Shown in pieces: positions 56,491 to 64,000 of a DNA stretch of 64,000 nucleotides. The number at the start of each line of letters is the position of its first letter. Positions within the stretch are counted from its first letter, which is position 1. A program made the position numbers and the translations under genes. The notes below the pieces were generated by a model that searched no databases, had not been told where the DNA came from, and worked only from the letters and a program-made list of their open reading frames with translations. Origin of the DNA: Acanthacorydalis orientalis (taxonomy: Eukaryota; Arthropoda; Insecta; Megaloptera; Corydalidae); contig CM068313.1 of the NCBI GenBank assembly GCA_034766995.1, positions 9,625,083 through 9,689,082 on the forward strand, written 5' to 3'.

Positions 56491-56715
56491 ATGTACACAC
56501 GAGTATGTTTGCGAAATGATATAAGGACTCAAAGGTCAATCAAATATCAACATCACAGTCGAAGAGACACACTGTGGTCGATCTGTAACATGTTTGTCAA
56601 AATTCGGTATGTTTGTGATATTTTTCTCGATGCCTGTGTCTTACACAATGTGAGTGCAACCTTGACGTGTTCTATTCTCGATACAAATGTATGCAAATCA
56701 GTTATACGAATGTAA
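56491..56715 (+). CDS. Doubtful 74-codon ORF in a GC-richer patch
   Basis: A true ATG opens 74 codons ([20 protein letters not shown] at the start, [20 protein letters not shown] near the end) with six cysteines. The patch 56480-56850 is GC-richer than its surroundings and also carries an octamer ATGCAAAT at about 56690. No family, no signal peptide and no splice signals to support it; a regulatory patch is equally likely. Confidence 0.15.
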   Translation: MYTRVCLRNDIRTQRSIKYQHHSRRDTLWSICNMFVKIRYVCDIFLDACVLHNVSATLTCSILDTNVCKSVIRM

Positions 56716-56872
56716 ACAATTTACGCTTCTAGATGACCTCTAGTCGGTCCGGAAGAGGCTGGATACGAGCCAACGTATATGCGACACAATAAATGCGACA
56801 GAGCGAGAAACGGTAGTCTGTCAAGGTGTTCTTATGTGGAAGGTGTATATACACATAAACACACACATATAC

Positions 56873-56918
<46 letters not shown>

Positions 56919-57328
56919 ATTTTCTTTCCTTTTCGGAGTGTATTTCAGTGATTCCAGTTTTAGATAAGTACTTTTTTGTATTGAATAATAATAAGAGTCA
57001 TAATATGTTTATGTAATTTGAAAAAAAAACAACTAGTTAGTAATGTATGTATGTTTCGTGTTTATGTATTATTTACAACGATGTGTTCTTTTATCTTTTT
57101 TATTTGTATTAAGAAATTCATAACTTTACCAGTATTACACTGGTCGCGGCGACACACCATCGGAGGTGTGCTGTATATATAATTTGACTTGTCGGGCACG
57201 GCCCAAATTTTTCTTCGTTGTTTTACTTCTGTAATGATGAAACGTTAAATTCATACAGAATCCGATTCTATAGCGCATGACAAAGCAGAAATGTACAAGT
57301 TCAAGTACTTATTTTATTTTTAAGCATA
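56716..57328. other. Mixed stretch with small hairpins
   Basis: A TA tract (56875-56916). At 57130-57200 there is a GC-rich hairpin-rich run: CCAGTATTACACTGG, and CACACCATCGGAGGTGTG, followed by GTCGGGCACGGCCC. No RNA family recognised. Confidence 0.45.
56875..56916. repeat. (TA)n microsatellite
   Basis: A TA tract of about 42 bp preceded by ACACACAC. Confidence 0.96.
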
Positions 57329-58792
57329 CGAGGGAGAGTCAAGAAGTAAAGATATTTAAGGTTCTAACACATACATAAAAATTCTAATTAGGAGAATGCA
57401 GTCACGGTGCTAGACCTGCATTCTGATTAAATTCATTGCCACGTGCGATTTAATTATAGAAAATTATGTTGGTTGAAAATCATTTCATTATTTTTGTAAA
57501 CATTTTATAACACATAAACGGGTACTAATAAAAATAAACAAACATTTGATGCGTCACAAGCATTTTTTCTTTAAATTCTAACTCGTCATATCTTACAAAA
57601 CTTCTGTATCTTCCAATTTGGTCAATATAACCGACATTTTTTTACAGAGCAAACCATAAAATAAGTCGTTATAAACTAATTCGATTCTATATGTGAACTG
57701 ATTACAAGTGAACGGATTTGTGATGAAGTAAAAGGAAAAAATGAACGACGAGAAAAATCAAAAATTAAAGACACATTTAAGAAGTAAAAAAACTTATTCA
57801 ACGTACAAGATTTACACTAGGGTTATTTTCTATTTATTTCTATGCACTTCGACGAACGGTTATTGAGCTTGAGGATTCTATTCTGGAAGAAACTTTTTAG
57901 TCTCTTACGCAGAAAAGTTGATGAAGACCTTTTTTTGGGATATAAAAGGAGCGACTATGATTCATTTTACACCTAAAGGCAAAATAATTAATAGTGACAG
58001 GTGTTGTGAACCTTTGCGGGAACTGAAACCAAAAATTACACAATCACTCTTGCATCATATTCATCCAATAACCTCCTTATCAGTAAGAAATGTTTAACGT
58101 TCCAACTCTTTTTAATGGCACAAACGGTGGAAACCATTCGGTGCTAAACTGGGATTATATAAGGGGCGGTCCAGAATTTCAAAAAAATCTTTTAAATATA
58201 CTTTGATTTGTTAGCCTTGTGAAGTCGAACGTTGCCTTGGAGTACAATTACGCTCTTCAAAAGATTTTCACTTGACTTTTGCTCTTCAACTTACACTCTT
58301 CAAAAGATTTTCACTTGACATGACTTTTGGCTTCAGTTCCTGCAGAAGTTCACAAAAGCTATCAGTATTGATTATTTCACCTTTAGGTGTGAAATGAATC
58401 AGACTCGCTCCTTTCTTATCCCAGAAAAATGTCTTCATCAACTTTTCAGCACAAGTTGACTGATGTGAACAAGTGATGATTGATGTTTCCGTATTAAACT
58501 TTCCAGTTTATTTTATAGTACATAATAATGGACCCATGTCTTATCAATGCTGCAAATAAACAAGTTAGAAATCAATTCCCTTCAGTCTAATAATACGGTG
58601 CAAAAGTGGCTGCGCAAGAGACTAGAAAGTTTTTCCCAAGACGGAATCCAGAAGCTCAATAAGCGCCAGACTAAGCCCATAGAAGTGAAGACGAATTATG
58701 CAGAAACATAACCTTAATAATAATCCTATATGTAAAATGAGAGATGTTTTTTTTATTTCTCATATATCTCTATACTTTTCTACTTACCCTCG
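57329..58792. mobile_element. 1.46-kb mariner-family element with inverted transposase core
   Basis: The left end CGAGGGAGAGTCAAGAAGTA and the right end, read inverted, CGAGGGTAAGTAGAAAAGTA, form a terminal repeat; TA lies on both sides (57327-57328, 58793-58794). Plus-strand transposase pieces lie at 57930-58035 (FWDIKGATMIHFTPKGKIIN) and 58600-58710 (VQKWLRKRLESFSQDGIQKL). Between them, 58060-58460 carries a minus-strand copy of the same middle region (FWDKKGASLIHFTPKGEIIN, and RPLYNPSLAPNGFHRL, matching the PPYSPDLAPSDYHLF block). CTCTTCAAAAGATTTTCACT is also duplicated 44 bp apart inside it. The catalytic region is broken, so the element is inactive. Confidence 0.8.
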
Positions 58793-59267
58793 TATAATAC
58801 ACTGTGGGATTTTTATTTGAAATTCAAAAGAAACAAAGTCTAGTTTTTATATTCTTTTGAAATGAACGTTCAATGCTTATAAATTTATTCGAATAATTGA
58901 CTGTAATTAATTTTTCAAGTTACCAATTCTGATAACGTTGAACATAAAGAAACGTACAACAGAACACTTAAATATTTTTTAAAAATGTTTCTGAGAGTGG
59001 AAAGAAATAGTAGAAACAAAACTTACACAAGTTTTGTGCAGAGGTGTTAAGGTATTCGTATTTTTTAAACAAAAACTAAAATGAAAAATATTTGAAAGCG
59101 TAGAAAATATTTCAAATTGATTTTTTTAATTTGTTTGAAAATAGTTAAGGATTTTTTTATTCAGAATAGTAGAAGATATAATAAAAAAAATAATTTCAAA
59201 AGACAACTTTAACTCATAAATATCTAAGTATTATATTTTGACAGCATATTTAAAAACTCGACTTGAA
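58793..59267. other. AT-rich non-coding stretch
   Basis: No supported feature. Confidence 0.55.
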
Positions 59268-59445
59268 CGTTATTCACAAATAAATTATTCTCTCATCCTA
59301 TAAACCACAAAAAATTAACATTTTTTTGTATCTCCGCTTTGAAGATGATACCATCGCTATCGAAATGCACATAATCGACAATCAAGTACTGAATATTTTC
59401 GAGTAGAAAAATTATATAGTTTATATAGTGAATGAAAAGTTCATT
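59268..59445. mobile_element. Palindromic element, left arm shortened
   Basis: The left arm is cut to ATTCTCTCATCCTATAAACC and ACAAAAAATT. The right arm is CTTTGAAGATGATACCATCG, CTATCGAAATGCACATAATC, GACAATCAAGTACTGAATAT, AAAGTTCATTTGTGAAAT. An internal deletion fused the two arms at the loop side. Confidence 0.7.
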
Positions 59446-59579
59446 TGTGAAATTTAATTTCATCGCAGAGCTAAAGCTGTATTGTAACATTATAATAAAT
59501 TCTTAGTTCTCTCTTAAAATACAAGCTTTAATTAAACATTGACTGTACTGACGGATTTCCTTAATATTCCTGCCATAGT

Positions 59580-59890
59580 TAGCCTCAACCTTTTATGAAC
59601 CGTACAAGGAAGATATAAATTCACTTTATACAAACCATATATGGTATGTATAAAGTGAGGGTGAGGGTCACTATCATCCATATATGGTCGTTAAACCTAT
59701 CAAATGTGATCTTGACCGTATAAGGATCATCTAAAATCACTTGAAATGCCTTATAAGATTAATATAAGGTGTATATATATATATAAGGTGCCTATTTAAG
59801 GATTCTAATCCTTACATGAATTGTATAAGGAATATTTAAAACCTTATACGGAAGATATATTTTGAATATTACTAGGGTGAATATATATAT
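59580..59890. repeat. CCTTATA/TATAAGG motif cluster with a 36-bp palindrome
   Basis: About ten copies of CCTTATA, TATAAGG or close variants occur in 310 bp (for example CCGTATAAGG, CCTTATAAGA, CCTTATACGG). At 59622-59657 there is a spacerless 36-bp palindrome with 17 of 18 paired positions, centred on CCATATATGG (59635-59644). A second CCATATATGG lies at 59678-59687. CC(A/T)6GG is the CArG box bound by SRF-type MADS factors. Whether this is a control region or a decayed repeat cannot be decided here. Confidence 0.65.
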
Positions 59891-60004
59891 ACTTTTTTAA
59901 TCTGTATAAACTTTTAAGGATCAATTCTATATTTGATGCTAACAACTCATAAATAAAAAAATAACTTGTTTTATACTGTCAATAGATTATTAAATATTAA
60001 CTAA

Positions 60005-60085
60005 AGGGCTTCGTCCCCTGTTCGCTGCACTCGCCAAACCCCCAGGGAGGGCGAGAGAGCTTTTCTCCGCTCTCTTCTCCTTAGC
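60005..60085. other. Abrupt 80-bp GC-rich island
   Basis: GGGCTTCGTCCCCTGTTCGC, TGCACTCGCC, AACCCCCAGGGAGGGCG and GAGAGAGC...GCTCTC stand out in AT-rich DNA immediately before copy 2 of the 0.4-kb repeat and are absent before copy 1. It contains a GAGAGC/GCTCTC stem. It may be the true 5' part of the repeat or a separate fragment. No RNA family was recognised. Confidence 0.5.
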
Positions 60086-60095
60086 AAATAACAGA

Positions 60096-60500
60096 AATTA
60101 ACAAATAATACGTATAAAATGTAAATCAAATTTTTTATTAGAAAAGTTTTTCAATTAATTAGGGTGAAGTTCATTCGATCACACGATTCATAGTAAACAG
60201 TCATAACATAGACAATGTGAATGATATCAAGCAATCAGAACAAACACGGATCATGTGACTGATATTTATCAATCAAATGAATAATAATCATGAGAACGGA
60301 ATCAACACCTCACTTTCATAGTACCGAAAGATGTTAACTGAATTGTAAAATATATGAATTTTAACGGACGCAGATTTACTTAAAAAATAAATTATCTATT
60401 TTGATATTAATTTTGGTATTAATGTACACTAGTGATAATTTTAATCGATTTTATTAAATAAAATATTTTTTTGTTTTTACAAAACGAAAAAAAAAACACA
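60096..60500 (+). mobile_element. 0.4-kb dispersed repeat with A-rich tail, copy 2
   Basis: It follows copy 1 at 48599 base for base over long stretches (TTAGGGTGAAGTTCATTCGA, CGGATCATGTGACTGATATT, AAAGATGTTAACTGAATTGT, TTAACGGACGCAGATTTACT) and ends AAAACGAAAAAAAAAACACA. The CCAAT boxes of copy 1 read GCAATC and TCAATC here. Both copies have the same orientation. Confidence 0.7.
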
Positions 60501-61004
60501 TTTTTTTCAATTATTTGTATCACAACACAGTTTATATGGAAAAGGCCATAAATATTCCTCTTACAAATCAAATTTTAATAATTCTAAAGGTGAATCGTTT
60601 CGTAGTTATTGAAAAGAGATAAAAATGTTATGAAAGCTTGTATATTTTAACAGATTTTTTTTATAAAAAAGCGATCGAAGATAAACCCAAACTAAAAAAA
60701 AGTGACGAGCTTTAATAATAGATAAAGTAATAATATAATATGTTTGTAGAGCAGAAAATAAACAATATCGTCAGTTATTTTTCTATCGAAACTCATTTCA
60801 CATGAATACGTTTTTCGAAGTCAGTACCGACCTTATTTTTTGTCAGTCCGCTCAAACAAAACCCCCCAAAAAAAATCAACATGTATATCAAACATACGGT
60901 GTCTCTGTCATGTTAGACATGAACTCGTTATATGTAAACATGATCGAGCAACAGGTTCAGTCCTGTTCCGTTTCGATCAATCGTCCGTAGATGTAAAAAG
61001 GTAT

Positions 61005-61006
<2 letters not shown>
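60501..61006. other. AT-rich stretch grading into GC-richer sequence
   Basis: No gene supported. From about 60780 composition becomes more balanced. ORFs at 60802 and 60840 overlap each other and run into the TA tract, and I do not call them. Confidence 0.45.
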
Positions 61007-61072
<66 letters not shown>

Positions 61073-61083
61073 CTCTCTCTCCT
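61007..61083. repeat. (TA)n(CT)n microsatellite
   Basis: About 64 bp of TA followed by a short CT run. Confidence 0.95.
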
Positions 61084-61488
61084 CTCGTGTATATCTTAGT
61101 AACGTATCTCCTCAACAAGATATACACGGAGCGAATCTGTCTAGAGGGTGCGAATTATCCCGGGATATATATTTCAAACGGACTGCTGCTTGCTTTCTCG
61201 GATACAGTCCAATTCAATTAATTACGCGGCTAAATCGTGCGACTACAGTAAGCTCTCCAGTTCTCCAGCCAACTTTCTCTCGCCGCTGTCGTCCACGTTT
61301 GCGATTCACTCGCTTGCCGGAAACTCTTTCTTCGTTTATTTATATCTTGTCTACGTTTTATTTTTACTATGTTGGTACTTGCACTTTATATACATTCAGT
61401 GATAGATGTTGAGGAGCTCGGGCGTTTGATTGCGTTAAGATACGAAGAGTAGTGGAATATTGGATTTCGAGTTGTACGATTCTATTCG
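61084..61488 (+). promoter_or_regulatory. GC-richer run, possible promoter and 5' UTR
   Basis: Balanced composition with CpG (CTCTCGCCGCTGTCGTCCAC, GAGCTCGGGCGTTTG). TTTATATACATTCAGTGATA at 61386-61405 puts a TATA-like run and an initiator-like TTCAGT close together, too close to be a standard pair. TTTATATC at about 61340 is another TATA-like run. A short upstream ORF starts at 61405. It precedes the candidate first exon at 61489. Confidence 0.3.
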
Positions 61489-62138
61489 ATGGAGCAGATT
61501 GTAGACTTTTCTTTTGAAACAGTCTTGAATTTTATTTCAACTCTACAATCATTCTCTACTGGTAAATGCACGTCTATATGCTTTTATATCGTTTATATTC
61601 GATTGTGTTACTTATAACTATGTATTTTTAAATGTAATGAAGTTTGTTCGATCACAATTTAAATGACTGAAGTGTTTATTCATAATTATAAATCGTTGAC
61701 ATTATAATTTTAATTGCGTTTAAATCATATTTATAAAAATATGAATAAAAATCTATCCAAATTTTTAACCTTGTATTTTTAAAAAATACCTGTTCTATCG
61801 AAATGGGTACAAGCAAGACTCAAAAATGATTAATAATGATTTATTGAATGTTTCTGACTAGAAATTTTATTTTCAGAGTTGTAAAGTCAAAAAGAATTCA
61901 TTTATGGCAAAATCCTATCATTTTTTGAAATTGATAAAAATTATATTTTTAAAAATAATAACGGTAAAGTTTATTCTTTAATTTATAGACCTAATATATG
62001 AATTTTTTTCTACTTGCCAATACTTGCCTCCCTTTTCTTGTAGAAAGAGTACCGAACAAAAAACGATTCGCGTATCTTAAATTCAATGTTGGTCTCGTGG
62101 GTCGGGGTGTTTGTTATGAAAAAGAGCACTTTTTCTAA
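61489..62138 (+). CDS. Candidate two-exon gene, 55 residues
   Basis: Model: exons 61489-61561 and 62044-62138, with one intron of 482 bp. The ATG has G at +4 and an in-frame stop upstream. The donor is ACTG-GTAAAT and the acceptor is the pyrimidine-rich CTTGCCTCCCTTTTCTTGTAG. Phase 1 agrees on both sides. Exon 1 encodes MEQIVDFSFETVLNFISTLQ and SFST. Exon 2 encodes ERVPNKKRFAYLKFNVGLVG, then RGVCYEKEHFF and a stop, with AATAAA at 62149-62154. The second exon also has another open frame (NSMLVSWVGVFVMKKSTFSN and on to 62200), so the reading frame of exon 2 is not secure. The intron contains a palindromic-family arm (61793-61905). I recognise no family. Confidence 0.3.
61793..61905 (+). repeat. 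Palindromic-family right arm
   Basis: CTATCGAAATGGGTACAAGC, GACTCAAAAATGATTAATAA, TGATTTATTGAATGTTTCTG and AAAAGAATTCATTTATGG. The innermost part is missing. Confidence 0.75.
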
Positions 62139-62221
62139 CCTCCTTGAAAATAAAAACTTTAATGAAGATTACAGTAACAGTTTTTCAAATTGCTACAAAT
62201 TATAATTTGAAAAATATAAAG

Positions 62222-62247
62222 CCGCAATTATTATTCTATAAACCTAA
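62222..62247 (-). mobile_element. Cecropia-type mariner end remnant
   Basis: Read on the minus strand it is TTAGGTTTATAGAATAATAA then TTGCGG, the family terminal repeat with four differences. No opposite end was found within 1 kb. Confidence 0.5.
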
Positions 62248-63324
62248 TTGAATAAAACTTGAAATATTTACAAACTAACTTAAATACAATATATTATTTG
62301 TCATGACAAATTTCGTTAAGTGAATAGTTGTCATCTGTGTGGAGTCATATCTGAAAATTGGTCAGGAAAAGGCTTCTCTACTAATAAAATAATTCAGTCC
62401 CATTTGTCCCATTAATGTCAATTTCCGATTAAGTACTTTATTTTTTATTTAAATTAATAACCACATTTTTTTGGTCATTGATAAATCCACATTTTTATTA
62501 CTTACAATGCACGTTCTTATCTACAAACTGATTAGATAATTTCACCATATGGTCTATGAGGATTTTTTATCAGAGTTCTCATGTATCACCACAATATAGA
62601 CATTCTTATCTTGATATAGCACAATGTTCATAAATGCATTTTTTAATTTTGTACAAATCACTAATTTGTTTTCAATCAACACTGATTATAATTGATTATT
62701 GATTATTTTGAATATTGTTTACGAGCATTCTAATATTAATGCTTTTATCCTAAGAGTATTAATATATAGATAAATCAGATTTTCATGTAATAAACAAAAA
62801 ACAAGTATGTACTAATTCAATATCATTTCAAATATTATGCTAGTATCATAGAAATAATAAAGTTTTCTAAACAATAAATCAATAGAGGTTGACATAAATA
62901 GTCATATAAGAAAACAATAGTGGAGAAAAAGTAAACTGTCGAAGAAGCGTTCAAGACAACTAGATATAGAAAGTGAGAGATGTAAGATAGATTCAATTAA
63001 AAAGTACTATTTTTTGTACTTTAAAGTTCTGCGAATGATAAGGTTTATGTTTATGTTTTTAAACAGTAAAGTTGTAAGCAACAATAAAATTTATCAATAA
63101 AATGTGCGTTGCGTGACAGAGAATTTAGCCACAATGTAGACATATAACGAATGTAGTAAAAAGTTTAATTTAATATTAATCATAATTTTAATCAAGATTT
63201 TGTTGCTGGTCTCACAGATATGCAGGAAATGTAGCGCGAAAATAATTGCGTGTTCACAATTTAGAGTTCAAATTTAAACTAAAACCAATGAAGTGAAATT
63301 GAATAAAAATTTAATTACTTATAG
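62248..63324. other. AT-rich non-coding stretch
   Basis: No supported gene. A decayed left arm of the palindromic family may lie at about 62650-62760 (TTGATTATTGATTATTTTGA, GTTTACGAGCATTCTAATAT). Confidence 0.5.
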
Positions 63325-63800
63325 GTAAATTTCGTTTAATGCTACCTCAACTAACGCTGTTTCGATATAGCGCTCCATGACTATACAAGCCTTAGAACCA
63401 AAAGAAACAAAAAAAAAACGAATATAATTTGTAATTTTTCTGAAAGTATCCAAATGTGAAATAAATAACGTAGAGTTTTGAAACAAAATCATATATGGAA
63501 TTAAAAATAGACTCAATATGTCATTTGTTAAATATTATTTGAGTAGATACATGTATAAAAATGAACTGATTGGATTAATAAAAAATATACTGGGATTAAT
63601 AAAAAGATAAACTAACAATAACATTAAACCAATAATATTTTATTTTCGACTGTATTTTAAAGCTCATTAATATTATATTAAAAATAATATACGGGCACTC
63701 TATTGAATACTTGGTGTATTAAAAGATGCCTCACTTAACGCTGTTGAATTTAAGGCAAGGAATTCAGGAGTGTTAAACGAGGCTTCATTGCATTTCATAC
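63325..63800. mobile_element. Possible pogo/Tigger-like non-autonomous element
   Basis: ACCTCAACTAACGCTGTTTC at about 63345 and GCCTCACTTAACGCTGTT at about 63730 are direct copies. GTGTTAAACGAGGC at about 63770 is an inverted one. AATGCTACCTCAACTAACGC at the left and AATGAAGCCTCGTTTAACAC (minus strand) at the right suggest inverted ends about 460 bp apart. CCTCR-TTAACGC-type motifs are typical of Tigger-like ends. I could not fix exact termini or a TA duplication, and no transposase is present. Confidence 0.4.
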
Positions 63801-64000
63801 ACCGACTCTTTCATTAAATAATCAATAATTATTAAATTAAATAATTAAAAATAATTATTTAATTTAATATTAAAAAACGAAACAAACAATAAACATTTTC
63901 ATGAATTACATAAAAGAAATAGATATTTGTTCTATCGAAAAACAAGTCATATTTTATTATCACATCAAATATACAATGTTGATATATAAAAACATTTCAG
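63801..64000. other. AT-rich end of window
   Basis: TTAAATAATT-type runs; nothing supported. Confidence 0.5.

Noticed and set aside
57130..57200. Hairpin-rich run considered as a structured RNA gene
   Set aside because: The stems are short and no tRNA, snRNA or riboswitch pattern fits.
60005..60085. tRNA-derived SINE head
   Set aside because: No A box and no GGTTCGANNCC B box; TGTTCGCTGCACTC is not a good match.
60840..61412. 190-codon ORF
   Set aside because: It exists only because a TA tract joins two unrelated stretches; the parts before and after do not form a coherent protein.

Overview
The window is strongly AT-rich (about three quarters A+T by eye) animal-type nuclear DNA. It has no bacterial or organellar gene organisation, no rRNA or tRNA that I could recognise, and no long open reading frame. 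Mariner elements of several lineages, a hAT element with an 8-bp target duplication, a TTAA-flanked piggyBac-type element, dozens of long TA tracts and very short candidate introns fit an arthropod, most likely an insect with an unusually AT-rich genome. I do not name a species. Most of the window looks intergenic or intronic.

Gene content is sparse and no candidate is recognised by family. The best protein-coding call is a minus-strand exon at 2173-2464, which has CpG-rich codons, a Cys-rich start and a good splice donor. Weaker models, built from open frame plus splice or promoter signals, are: a two-exon gene at 61489-62138; a three-exon 91-residue gene at 51344-51788 with a Cys-rich frame opposite it at 51011-51208; a TATA-headed 47-codon frame at 45225-45415; an acceptor-headed exon at 36736-36950 at the edge of a CpG/CA-rich island; and an AT-rich 120-codon ORF at 36243-36605. 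Islands of higher GC at about 7.05-7.3, 17.75-18.15, 29.0-29.7, 36.7-37.4, 41.16-41.36, 45.0-45.6, 50.95-51.45, 56.5-56.85 and 60.8-61.6 kb are where functional sequence is most likely.

Repeats dominate. The most striking is a palindromic interspersed family with arms of about 130-150 bp in inverted orientation around a short centre. About 35 arms occur here, roughly one per 2 kb, and I cannot match it to a named family. Other repeats are: a graded series of internally deleted cecropia-type mariners (63, 79, 217, 549 and 554 bp), one sitting cleanly inside a palindromic copy; mariner remnants of at least three other types, including a 1.46-kb element with an inverted transposase core; a hAT element (16345-16755); a piggyBac-type element (54036-54620); a possible pogo/Tigger-like element (63325-63800); a two-copy 0.4-kb repeat with an A-rich tail (48599 and 60096); a 475-bp dimeric tandem array (27240-28850); a degenerate 250-bp array (43160-44350); a degenerate GATC-rich array (8841-9107); and a CArG-like/CCTTATA motif cluster with a 36-bp palindrome (59580-59890).

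No pathway or operon-like cooperation between genes can be read from this window. The interesting biology is the layered history of small DNA elements and the way TA microsatellites and TA-targeting transposons share sites.
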